Below, in pieces: positions 33,101-38,990 of a stretch of DNA of 64,000 bases; positions within the stretch are counted from its first letter, which is position 1; every line of letters begins with the position of its first letter. The notes beneath the pieces were generated by a model that saw only the letters and a program-made list of their open reading frames with translations, did no database searches and had not been told where the DNA came from. Origin of the DNA: Campylorhamphus procurvoides (Eukaryota > Chordata > Aves > Passeriformes > Dendrocolaptidae); assembly GCA_013396655.1 (NCBI GenBank), contig WBMV01006668.1, forward strand, positions 172,778 to 236,777, written 5' to 3'. The position numbers were made by a program, and so were the translations under genes.

Positions 33101-35028
33101 CTGTTGCCAATGCAATAAACCTGCATGTTGGAGAAGACAGAACCTGTCCAAATGTGAGAACAGTGATGCTTCCATGGTTCTCAAGAGTCCTGGAGGATGA
33201 AAGTGTTGTATAGTGGTCCCACTGCTGTGTGTTTGACATGCACAGTCCCAGCTGAAAGGCTGGGAAGGATCCCATGAGAGGATCATGAAAGGTTTCCAAT
33301 CTGAGTGACCTTTACTTTGGATATTGGGATGAGTGTGCTCACTGCATATGGTTTATCCACTCACTATTGGGGGTCCAATCTTGAGGACTAGACTATTCAG
33401 TGAAAAAGAAAGGTGCAGTAGATGATATTGAACTAATTATCCATGTCTTACTCTGTCTTTTTGTCTCTCCCTGCAGATGGTGCTGAGGTACAACACACCC
33501 TCCCCACAAGACTTGCCATCCTTTGCCTTACAAGTGAAAACTGAGCCAGTCAATTGCACTGAGGACAAGACACGCTCTGTTACTGTCTCTATCAGTGTCA
33601 GGTGACTAAAAATATTGCCTCACTTGGGAATGAAAGCCAGGCATGACTGGAGAGCTGAGGGGTGGTTCTTGGCTGCAGTGGAGGCACCAGGAAGTTTCAA
33701 CAGAAGGGCCAGATGGAAGATGGAGAAGTAAAGACACAAGGGTCTCTGGGGATGGGGAAATGTTTCTGACAGCCTTGGTTCTTGCTGGAGAGGAGTGCAA
33801 GAAGTCACCTCAGACTGGGGATGTCAGAGCAGTGCAGCCATCATCTGCCCCCTCTGAGAGGGAGCAGTGACTGCCTTGGCCCTAGTCCTGGCTGGGTTAC
33901 ATGGCTAGGGTACTGCACACAGGGTATGGTGGTAGAGGGAAGAGGAAGATGGGAGAGACTCTCTTTTTAATCTTCTCCACCAGGTACAATGGGAAGAAAT
34001 CCACTTCCAACATGGTGATTTTGGAGGTGTCACTACTGACTGGATTTGTCCTGGCTCCAGAATCGGGGATGTCTGTAAGAAATGTGGAATCGGGATGGTG
34101 ATGTGGAGTCAGTGGGACCATCCATGCCCGAGGAGAGGGGAAAGTTGCATGGGAAGGTGTTGCCTGTCCCTCTCTTGAGCAATTTCACCATTCCCTTCTG
34201 CCACAGAACAAACTCGAACACATACTGTCGGCTTCTTCTTTAAGTCACGAGGATGGTGATACTTCTGGCCCAATTTGCTCAGTGTATCCTTGACAGCTAA
34301 GTAGCCTAGGTTCCTATCCTTAGGGTTTGCAGGAGCTGAGTAGGCCTGCAGGGAGATCAGCCCAAAGGCATAAGAGTACAAATTAAATTTAGAAGTGAGT
34401 GAATTGAGAGTCTGCCCATTCAAACTCAGATAATCTTTGTTGGGATGTATCACATTTGCCTTTCAAAAGACAAAACTAAATTGCTTCCTCTGCTCTCTGG
34501 TCCTAGCTGCAGCATGGGCACCCTGTGAAAAGAACGGAGAAAACACAAGGAGGTGTTGCCATCTACGTGGACAAGGTGTGTGTGTGCTACTAGAGAAGCT
34601 CCAGGAGTGGAGAGCACTGCCAGAGTTGTTGGGGGAATCCAGGACTTAGACTAGCAGAACAGGATGCTCAAGATTCATCTTCAAGCTTGACTCTGATTTC
34701 AGAGTTGTTATTGTCAGTTAGTAGGATCAAATTTTGGAGAGGAATAAAAATAACAGCTCATAGATTAACTGTCATTTGCTTTTCTTCCCCAGCTGACCCA
34801 TGTCTCTGACACATATGTCCTGCATCTAGAGCAGGAGGTTGAGGTGACCAACCTGAAGCCAGGCCACGTCAGGGTCTATGACTACTACAACCCAGGTCAG
34901 TGTGGAACCATGGGGTGCCAGGGCTGCCTGGGTGTTTGCCCTTGGCTCTGTGCAAGAATAACTTAGATCTCTCCTGTTCTGTTGCAGATGAGCAGGCCCT
35001 GGCTGACTATAATATCTTCTGCATCTGA
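12056..35028 (+). CDS. Alpha-2-macroglobulin-like proteinase inhibitor, gene 1 (complete, 35 coding exons)
   Basis: Secreted thioester-containing proteinase trap of the A2M / A2M-like / ovostatin family. I joined 35 exons whose phases agree and which give one open frame to a TGA at 35026. The protein has 1442 residues with the long form of exon 18 or 1425 with the short form, in the range of the family (human A2M is 1474). Order: signal peptide (about 1-16), macroglobulin domains MG1-MG6 (about 17-646), bait region inserted in MG6 (about 666-715), MG7, CUB, thioester domain with PHGCGEQN (Cys at residue 958, codon at 29261) and C-terminal receptor-binding domain. Exon lengths 184, 163, 53, 85, 115, 115, 110, 168, 231, 64, 150, 226, 127, 84, 177, 157, 75, 216, 125 and 91 recur in gene 2. 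Chicken ovostatin is reported to lack the thioester cysteine, so that name is not assigned; an A2ML name is equally possible. A paralogue follows 7.3 kb downstream. Confidence 0.94.
12493..12623 (+). mobile_element. tRNA-derived SINE with CR1-like tail (TguSINE1-like)
   Basis: The left part resembles a tRNA-Ile gene: TTAGCTCAA (A box, shortened), GGTGCTGATAACACCAAGG and GGGTTTGATTCTTG (decayed B box). The right part is a CR1 3' end (GGTTGGACTTGATGATCC, CCCTTCCAACTCAGAA). This architecture is what I recall for TguSINE1 of passerine birds. It sits in intron 1 of gene 1. Confidence 0.75.
12813..12996 (+). CDS. Gene 1 exon 2 (MG1)
   Basis: 184 bases, residues 20-81. It opens with [13 protein letters not shown], the start of the first macroglobulin domain as in other A2M proteins. 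The acceptor follows a C/T-rich run. It ends in phase 0 at CTKFW, like the CVAFAV junction recalled for human A2M. Confidence 0.92.
13987..14149 (+). CDS. Gene 1 exon 3 (MG1-MG2)
   Basis: 163 bases, residues 82-136. It ends with the family signature [11 protein letters not shown], where MG2 begins. The last base starts a split valine codon completed by exon 4. Confidence 0.93.
14486..14538 (+). CDS. Gene 1 exon 4 (MG2)
   Basis: 53 bases encoding [18 protein letters not shown], the strand after the PGQT signature. Same length as in gene 2. Confidence 0.92.
14895..15082 (+). mobile_element. Decayed CR1 fragment in gene 1 intron 4
   Basis: GACATTAGGGCAAAC, the GTGTCCAGAGAAGG stretch, ATTGGAGATGTTCTGAACTC and CAACCTCCAGAGGTTG follow the order of CR1 3' sequence. 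No terminal repeats remain. Confidence 0.65.
15422..15439 (+). CDS. Gene 1 exon 5 (18-base microexon, MG2)
   Basis: 18-base exon (ISLFLQ) between a C/T-rich acceptor and a GTGAGT donor. It lines up with a 21-base exon in gene 2 (YSMVEIQ), so one codon was lost or gained. Inclusion is supported by phase: exons 4 and 6 are both compatible and the peptide matches the family. Confidence 0.85.
15938..16097 (+). CDS. Gene 1 exon 6 (MG2-MG3)
   Basis: 160 bases, residues 160-213. Starts [10 protein letters not shown], the counterpart of the DPKGNRIAQW stretch in human A2M. An N-glycosylation sequon (NVT) follows. Four codons shorter than the gene 2 exon. Confidence 0.92.
16694..16778 (+). CDS. Gene 1 exon 7 (MG3)
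   Basis: 85 bases encoding a VLPKFEV-type start of MG3 and ending with a split arginine codon after VCG. Phase 2. Confidence 0.93.
17283..17800 (-). mobile_element. Possible solo LTR (ERVL-like) in gene 1 intron 7
   Basis: On the minus strand there is a TATA-like CTATAAAAGATTCC near 17730-17717, with LTR-like composition on both sides. Phrases such as AATGCCTCCCCTGAGGGG recall avian LTRs. Ends and target-site duplication were not found. Confidence 0.3.
18328..18442 (+). CDS. Gene 1 exon 8 (MG3)
   Basis: 115 bases. YTHGKSVQG matches the YTYGKPVPG stretch of human A2M. Two cysteines (LCQK, DLCHK equivalents) fit the family disulfide pattern. Phase 0 end. Confidence 0.92.
18748..18862 (+). CDS. 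Gene 1 exon 9 (MG3-MG4)
   Basis: 115 bases. Contains [12 protein letters not shown] with a sequon, corresponding to the GCFYQQV stretch of A2M, and [10 protein letters not shown] at the end. A second AG four bases downstream of the acceptor would break the frame. Confidence 0.92.
19255..19364 (+). CDS. Gene 1 exon 10 (MG4)
   Basis: 110 bases. Ends with [11 protein letters not shown], the counterpart of FRQGIPFFGQ in human A2M. Phase 1 in, phase 0 out. Confidence 0.91.
19623..19713 (+). mobile_element. Short CR1 3' end in gene 1 intron 10
   Basis: GGTTGAACCAGATGACC, GGTCCCTTCCAGC and then CTGATTCTGTTATTCTGTTA, the CR1 tail and terminal repeats. Confidence 0.75.
19891..20058 (+). CDS. Gene 1 exon 11 (MG4-MG5)
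   Basis: 168 bases, residues 355-410. [15 protein letters not shown] near the end contains a sequon and is almost repeated in gene 2. Confidence 0.93.
20363..20593 (+). CDS. Gene 1 exon 12 (MG5)
   Basis: 231 bases, residues 411-487. The [13 protein letters not shown] stretch corresponds to LPCGHTQTVQAHY in human A2M. Both ends in phase 0. Confidence 0.94.
20989..21052 (+). CDS. Gene 1 exon 13 (MG5-MG6)
   Basis: 64 bases; [11 protein letters not shown] matches the IMAKGGIVRTG strand. Acceptor after TTCCCTAG; phase 1 out. Confidence 0.91.
21789..21934 (+). CDS. Gene 1 exon 14 (MG6)
   Basis: 146 bases. [16 protein letters not shown] corresponds to LIYAVLPTGDVIGDS in human A2M; ends with CFRNK in phase 0. 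Confidence 0.93.
22857..23006 (+). CDS. Gene 1 exon 15 (MG6)
   Basis: 150 bases, 50 codons. Contains [16 protein letters not shown], the family motif around the conserved cysteine and the V-D/E-Q-S turn, then LMKPERELS. Confidence 0.94.
23427..23543 (+). CDS. Gene 1 exon 16 (MG6, before the bait region)
   Basis: 117 bases starting IYGLFPS and ending DVFTAFR. Shorter than in gene 2 (153 bases). This stretch varies in length in the family. It leads into the bait region. Confidence 0.9.
24105..24252 (+). CDS. Gene 1 exon 17 (bait region, first part)
   Basis: 148 bases, residues 647-696. [19 protein letters not shown] is the conserved lead-in, followed by unconserved bait sequence rich in arginine, phenylalanine and threonine (about 666-695), offering sites for trypsin- and chymotrypsin-like proteinases. 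The gene 2 exon has only 85 bases. Confidence 0.87.
24686..24797 (+). CDS. Gene 1 exon 18 (bait region end; alternative acceptor at 24737)
   Basis: The 3' end is firm: [10 protein letters not shown] matches YFPETWIWDL of human A2M, with a GTGAGT donor. Two acceptors give the same frame. The AG at 24684-24685 makes a 112-base exon, close to the 115 bases of gene 2. The AG at 24735-24736, behind a stronger C/T tract, makes a 61-base exon lacking 17 codons. I prefer the longer form because of gene 2, but both are possible. Confidence 0.68.
25966..26191 (+). CDS. Gene 1 exon 19 (MG6-MG7)
   Basis: 226 bases. [16 protein letters not shown] matches [14 protein letters not shown], and [18 protein letters not shown] matches the start of MG7. 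Contains an NVT sequon. Confidence 0.95.
26252..26660 (-). mobile_element. CR1 LINE 3' fragment in gene 1 intron 19
   Basis: Starts with GGATCATAGAATGATATGGG and continues with GACCTTAAAAGATCATC, CCTGGCCTTGAGCACTTCC and GGTACTGGAAGGAGCTC, all CR1 3' sequence in reverse. Confidence 0.9.
26661..26900. repeat. Repeat-like block between the CR1 and gene 1 exon 20
   Basis: GCTTTCCTAACCTGATCCCTGG and TCTCTGTATTCCTCCCAGGC are phrases I recall as dispersed in bird genomes, probably 5' continuation of the same CR1 or another repeat. It ends about 45 bases before exon 20. Family uncertain. Confidence 0.4.
26946..27072 (+). CDS. Gene 1 exon 20 (MG7)
   Basis: 127 bases. Cysteine-rich: [15 protein letters not shown] parallels APHCICANG of human A2M with extra cysteines. 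The acceptor lies about 45 bases after the end of a repeat-like block. Confidence 0.9.
27361..27482 (+). CDS. Gene 1 exon 21 (CUB, first part)
   Basis: 122 bases. [10 protein letters not shown] has a sequon and matches VNFTVSAEAL; LCGEE and GQKDTIIK follow as in the family (LCGTE, GRKDTVIK). Confidence 0.93.
27953..28007 (+). CDS. Gene 1 exon 22 (CUB)
   Basis: 55 bases encoding [18 protein letters not shown], the equivalent of PEGLEKETTFNSLLCP. Confidence 0.92.
28697..28780 (+). CDS. Gene 1 exon 23 (CUB to thioester domain)
   Basis: 84 bases; [18 protein letters not shown] matches LPPNVVEESARASVSVLG. Phase 1 at both ends. Confidence 0.94.
29202..29378 (+). CDS. Gene 1 exon 24 (thioester exon)
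   Basis: 177 bases holding PHGCGEQN. The thioester cysteine codon is at 29261-29263 and the partner glutamine codon at 29270-29272. The frame requires the exon to end at 29378 before GCAAGT, a GC donor; the nearby GT at 29383 would add four bases and break the frame. Only 2 of 177 bases differ from gene 2 exon 24. Confidence 0.95.
29202..29421 (+). other. Gene-conversion tract, gene 1 copy
   Basis: Exon 24 and the first 43 bases of intron 24 match gene 2 59620-59839 at 216 of 220 positions. Similarity stops at the acceptor on the left and after CCCCTGTG on the right. Confidence 0.85.
29541..29622 (+). CDS. Gene 1 exon 25 (thioester domain)
   Basis: 82 bases: [19 protein letters not shown], then a split tryptophan codon. 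Diverges clearly from gene 2, unlike exon 24. Confidence 0.94.
29986..30142 (+). CDS. Gene 1 exon 26 (thioester domain, catalytic His position)
   Basis: 157 bases: [19 protein letters not shown], the alpha-toroid helices. Near the end QLFHTFMK places a histidine (codon 30128-30130) where human A2M has Asn in SLLNNAIK and complement C3 has its catalytic His. Confidence 0.94.
30341..30415 (+). CDS. Gene 1 exon 27 (thioester domain)
   Basis: 75 bases, 25 codons: [19 protein letters not shown] matches GGVEDEVTLSAYITIALLE. Phase 0 both ends. Confidence 0.95.
31586..31748 (+). CDS. Gene 1 exon 28 (thioester domain)
   Basis: 163 bases: [18 protein letters not shown] matches [18 protein letters not shown]. 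Phase 1 out. Confidence 0.95.
32386..32603 (+). CDS. Gene 1 exon 29 (thioester domain)
   Basis: 218 bases: [17 protein letters not shown], then [16 protein letters not shown] matching WITKQQNAQGGFSSTQ. Confidence 0.95.
32769..32984 (+). CDS. Gene 1 exon 30 (thioester domain to CUB)
   Basis: 216 bases: [19 protein letters not shown], with [17 protein letters not shown]. About two thirds of residues match gene 2 by eye. Confidence 0.95.
33477..33601 (+). CDS. Gene 1 exon 31 (CUB to receptor-binding domain)
   Basis: 125 bases: [10 protein letters not shown], then VNCTEDK with a sequon and VTVSISVR, the first strand of the receptor-binding domain. Confidence 0.93.
33856..33960 (+). other. Intron 31 block conserved with gene 2
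   Basis: Aligns by eye with 63169-63275 of gene 2, sharing GAGAGGGAGCA at the start and ACAGGGTATGGTGGT later, at roughly three quarters identity. Most other introns do not align. Confidence 0.65.
33984..34074 (+). CDS. Gene 1 exon 32 (receptor-binding domain)
   Basis: 91 bases: [18 protein letters not shown] matches SASNMAIVDVKMVSGFIP. The next stretch, APESGMS, replaces the lysine-containing helix of human A2M (LKPTVKM). Confidence 0.93.
34507..34575 (+). CDS. Gene 1 exon 33 (receptor-binding domain)
   Basis: 69 bases, 23 codons, the same as recalled for human: [20 protein letters not shown] then VDK. A second AG six bases downstream (34512-34513) would remove two codons in frame. I chose the first by length. 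Confidence 0.83.
34793..34895 (+). CDS. Gene 1 exon 34 (receptor-binding domain)
   Basis: 103 bases: [18 protein letters not shown] matches DLKPAIVKVYDYYET, the terminal strand of the domain. Confidence 0.93.
34988..35028 (+). CDS. Gene 1 exon 35 (C-terminus and stop)
   Basis: 41 coding bases: [13 protein letters not shown], then TGA at 35026-35028. A GTAAGT donor starts two bases after the stop (35030), so the 3' UTR is probably continued in a further exon. Human A2M uses this exon and one more for its last residues, so the tail here is a few residues shorter. Confidence 0.88.
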
Positions 35029-35176
35029 GGTAAGTGCAAGTCCCTTCCTCAACCCTCCATAGAGACCTAGCAGCCTTGTGATGTTTCCTCTGCACCCCAG
35101 CACCTCTCCCTGTCCCATTGGAGCCCTCTGTATCTCTGATTCAGCATGTTCCCTTCATCTATTTCCTCCCTGTCTG

Positions 35177-35228
35177 TGAAACTTCTAAGCAGAATTCATG
35201 GTTGAAACTTCTAAGCAGAATTCATGGT
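35177..35228. repeat. 26-base tandem duplication after gene 1
   Basis: Two exact adjacent copies of a 26-base unit beginning TGAAACTTCTAAGCAG, at 35177-35202 and 35203-35228. Confidence 0.95.
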
Positions 35229-35457
35229 ACTGCTCTGGGTATGAAGAGTCTCTCTCTCTGGGAGTGACTGAGGTGAAACAAAGATACTAGATCAAACCAG
35301 AGAAATCCTTTCCTGTAGGGTCCTTAGTGAGAGCTTCCTAGGTGGTAGCATCCCAAAGTTAATAATTTGGGTCATACTATTTGCCCTCTGGGTTACTCTC
35401 TCTTCTGCTCTCATTTCTCCAGGGACTTGGTCTTACTTGGCTCTCTTACTGTTTCAG

Positions 35458-35760
35458 CCCACAGGAATCCAACTCGTGCAAGATGCCCAAGGGCAACAGG
35501 GCTGCTGCATTACTGCTTCTGTTATCTTGGGACATGCATCACCTGGAAAGTCATATCTCAGTGGGCTTGGGATATTGGTGCTGAGACGCATCTCAAGTTG
35601 GATTTCAGGACTAACTCCAGCCCAACCTATGCTGCTCATCCCAACAGCCATTACCTGGTGAATTCTTTGGGGTGTCTGATTAATTATGATTGTTTTAATG
35701 CAGGGATTTTCTTGCTTGTAAAAAGAATGAAAGTAAAATATAAATCACAAATCTCAGTGC
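35458..35760 (+). other. Candidate last (3' UTR) exon of gene 1
   Basis: The donor two bases after the stop needs a partner. A C/T-rich acceptor at about 35455-35457 (CTTACTGTTTCAG) is the first good one. A variant polyadenylation signal (AATATA) lies near 35738. No coding content. Speculative. Confidence 0.25.
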
Positions 35761-36119
35761 TGTGGTGTGTGTTTGGACTCTGTGATAGAGTTTATCTGGG
35801 AGGAGTGAGCAGAAGCAAACTCTGTATCTGAACCATATAACTGGAGTTCATTTCTTCCATCACTGGATTTCCTTCTAGCATGATCATGCAGCCACCAGTA
35901 TGGGGTGAGGACTCCTAGCCCTGCATGGAAACTCATCCCACTGAGCATCATATACTGCACTCAAATGTAGTTGAGTAATAATGTCTTGGCTGTTTCTGTA
36001 CTTTACATGGATGTAAATCTACCTTGCTGTGTATCTCATGGACTATCTCAGTCCCCCTAGCACAGAAAGAAAAAGGGGAAGAATTTTAGTTTTTGCACCT
36101 CCCATGAAGCTGGATCTTG

Positions 36120-36700
36120 AACAGGACAACTCAAACATAAGTCGTCAGGCAGGGGTGGCACCCTTGCTGCCTAAAATCAGCTCTTAAACCTGTAAAACAC
36201 AATTTGTGAGTTTTAGGAGGCACGCATTCTTTATTACGATGCACTGGAATGATTTCAACGTGCCAGGTGTCCTGGGAATCAGTTTGCCAAAGTGCACAGG
36301 GGGATATCTTCACTACAGGTTATATGTCAGCATTATATGATTATTCATTTTTTATACCTTGCATTCCTGTTTCATATTCATGACATTTCCCAACACTTAT
36401 TAGCATATACACATATGCTTATAAGGTCTCTGAGGGGCTTCATTAAGGGTCTTTGGTGGCCTTCACTGTCTGAAGCCCCCAGAGTTCTAAGTGACAGCCT
36501 TATGAATTTCTTTAAGAAAATACACCTGGTTATAGAGTAACCTGGTGTTGCTTGGCTGGATGCCTCAGTTGCCTTCTTCATTGTTTCTTTACTTTGCTTG
36601 GTTAGTCTCTTTAAGTCACTTGGCTCCGCTATATGTAGTTTCTATGGTACATTCTACTGCAAAAACTATTAGTTTTTGTTACATCTCAAAGCTCAGATAT
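36120..36700 (-). mobile_element. 3' LTR of the endogenous retrovirus
   Basis: Minus-strand TATA box (TATAAAAAA, near 36354-36346) and, about 120 bases downstream, a polyadenylation signal (AATAAA, plus-strand TTTATT near 36229-36234) give a U3-R-U5 layout. The right edge is set by the adjoining polypurine tract. The left edge is approximate, within about 40 bases. Confidence 0.62.
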
Positions 36701-36701
36701 T

Positions 36702-36717
36702 ATTCCCCCCTTTTTCT
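36702..36717 (-). other. Polypurine tract
   Basis: Minus-strand AAGAAAAAGGGGGGAA directly before the LTR, the plus-strand primer site of retroviruses and close to the gammaretroviral form. Confidence 0.75.
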
Positions 36718-36889
36718 TAAGGCTTGGACCTTAGGCCAATGTCTCATTATTTAAAGCATACCTTGAACCATAATTGATACAACAGCTACAGCATTGAGTC
36801 ATAATACAAGCTAATATAAAAATGCAGGTGATAATTTTAAGGGTTCAGTCGTCCGGCTTTCCAATCAGATGGGGCTTTCTTAACTTGAG

Positions 36890-37433
36890 AATAACAAGGA
36901 CCTTTTTTTGCATCTTTAACTGCTGTAAATGTGGTCAACTAAACCTGGAAAGATCCTTTCCACTTTGCCTGCAGGGGCTCAGAGTCTCACTCCTTGACAT
37001 AGACCCCAGTCGCCCGGCCAAAATGGTGTTCAATCCTAGTGGTTGAGGTGTGAGGTGTCACCACGAATCTCTGGAGTTTCTGCAGAGTAGATCCTAGAGC
37101 ATACATTAGTCCATAAAGGCTTAAATTGCCTCTTTTTCTAGGCTGAACCCAAATTCTCAGCAATGAGATAGGTAGGGCCTGCACCCCTGTCACTGAGGTT
37201 TTCTGATACATATTATTTATCTTGTGTATCACTGCTGCTACCAAATGTGATCCTCTATCTGATGACATTCCTAGAGGAATTCTGAGCCAGGGAATAATGT
37301 GTTTTAAGAGAGCCTTCACTACTTCTCTAGCTTTATTGGAGTGACAAGGAAAGGCCTTCTTTCTGGGGTAAATAAGCAAAGTCAATGTGCCAATAGTGTC
37401 CAGGAAAATTTCTAGCTTTGGTGACTCCTGCAT
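36890..37433 (-). pseudogene. Retroviral integrase fragment
   Basis: The minus-strand frame from 37433 keeps a 148-codon open stretch resembling the core and C-terminal part of gammaretroviral integrase. Homology continues past a stop near 36987 to about 36890. Degenerate; not expected to be active. Confidence 0.82.
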
Positions 37434-37599
37434 TTCTTTTAACTATTTTTCCATAATGGTAGGTGTAACTATCACCTACCCTATAGGGGTAACAGCCCAT
37501 CCTGTAGCTTGAAAGTTATTCAATTAAGTTTCAAGTGAATTTAAAAAATTAACAAAAAAATTAAGAAATGTTAATGAAAAGTCCCTTTTTTTTTTTAGT

Positions 37600-37925
37600 T
37601 TTTCCCCTCATACTTTGGGGAAATTTTAAGCAACGCTACCTTCTTTTCTGGGACTAAAACCAGAATGCCTTTTTCTGCTGCCTCTTTTGCAGATTTGTCA
37701 GTGAAATGGTTTCCAGTTTCAGGGAAAGTTTTCAATGCCAAATGTTTACTCTTTTTCCTTGACTGAAGTCCAGAGCTCTCGTAAGAGCAGTTAGTTCTGC
37801 TTTCTGAGCAGAGACAATAGATGGGAAGGCCCGTGATTCGATTACCGTGTTGGCAGTGGTCACTGCACACCTTGTCATTTGTTTTCCCTCCAGAACAAAG
37901 CTGCTTCCATCAGTGTGCAATTCTC
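37600..37925 (-). pseudogene. Retroviral RNase H fragment
   Basis: The minus strand shows a TDGSS motif near the start and the SAQKAEL motif downstream, both typical of retroviral RNase H. The parts lie in two different frames, so at least one frameshift is present. Confidence 0.78.
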
Positions 37926-38049
37926 AGTCAGGATTTTCCAGAGGAGCACTCTTTAGGTCTGGTTGGCTGGAGCAGGCTTTGGCTCTTTGCTGATTCCTTA
38001 GAAATTGTGCAAGTGCTCCTAGGGCAACATTCTGCCTTTCATAGGTAAA

Positions 38050-38560
38050 CAGTTCTAATGGTTTGACAGACCTGGCAGACCCAGAGCTGGAGCTCTCATC
38101 AGGGAATGCTTTAACTGCTTAAAGGCTGCTCTTGCATCCTCTGTCCAAGTGAGGAAATCCTTACAGGCTGTTTTTAAAAGTTCATATAACAGTCTTCCCA
38201 GAAGTCCATAGTTAGTAATCCAGAGTTGACACCATTCTACCATTCCCAGGAAGGCAGTTCATGTGCCTGTGGCTGTTTGTGGCTCAGACTCCTAGTTGGC
38301 TTCTCTTCTTCCTTCCCAGTTTCTGGATTTTTCTCATTCAAAAGCAAAGATTGCTTGGCTTTCCGTGCTCAAGGGGATGCAGAAAAAAGCATCATTTAAA
38401 TCTAACCTTGTAAACTATTCTAGGTTATTATTTAAGGTGGTTCTGTCAGGTCCTGCATTAATCAATAATCTTTCCCATTTGCTTTCTTCATGGGTATTTG
38501 GATTCACATTCTCTTAGCAAGCTACAACTTAGCAAATTTGTCTGTTATTGGAACGAATCC
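38050..38560 (-). pseudogene. Retroviral reverse transcriptase fragment
   Basis: Minus-strand homology to the polymerase and connection parts of a gammaretrovirus-like reverse transcriptase, seen in pieces over several frames with stop codons between them. Confidence 0.6.
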
Positions 38561-38990
38561 AATTTGGCTTTCTAATTATAAAAAGATACTGTTTTCACCT
38601 TACCAGTATAGATCTTGCCTTAGGGGTAATTCTTATGGGTTCTGCCCTTTTTAGTTTTCCTGGAATTTCACTGGCCCACACAACAGGCACAACTGCATCT
38701 TCAACTTCAGTCAGGATGTTGCTGCTAACAGGAGTTATTTCCTGTGCAAGAACAACTGCAGCTTCAGCATATTTAGTTTCAGGAATTACAACTTCAATAT
38801 CCTCATTTTAAAATTTAATTTCTGCCTCAAGTATTCCAATAAATCTCTTCTAAGCAAAGGTTTAGGGGAGTTTGGCAAGAGAGGAACTGATGAATTGCCC
38901 ATTGTTTTTCCAATTTAATCTCTGTCACACCAATAACTTTTACCTCACGATTTAAGTGCTGGTGATCATGGATCTTCTAACTTGGCAGTG
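38561..38990 (-). pseudogene. Possible retroviral protease / start of pol
   Basis: Position in the element and weak minus-strand similarity suggest the protease and pol start. No active-site motif is certain. The element ends near 38990. Confidence 0.35.

Larger units (their letters stand above)
36120..38990 (-). mobile_element. Endogenous retrovirus remnant (gammaretrovirus-like), minus strand
   Basis: Read on the minus strand from right to left: protease/reverse transcriptase, RNase H, integrase, a short env tail, a polypurine tract and a 3' LTR. That is the retroviral order. Stop codons and frameshifts interrupt every domain, gag and the 5' LTR are not seen, and most of env is deleted. 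It sits between the two A2M genes, opposite to their direction. Gammaretrovirus-like assignment rests on the integrase resemblance and on env running into the polypurine tract. Confidence 0.85.

Noticed and set aside
34109..34453. 114-codon minus-strand frame with protein-like composition in intron 32
   Set aside because: I could not match it to any family. It overlaps intron sequence of gene 1 only, and frames of this length are frequent by chance here. A protein database search would settle it.
12056..35028. Naming gene 1 as ovostatin
   Set aside because: Chicken ovostatin is reported to lack the thioester cysteine, which is intact here. Sequence alone does not separate ovostatin-like from A2ML genes.
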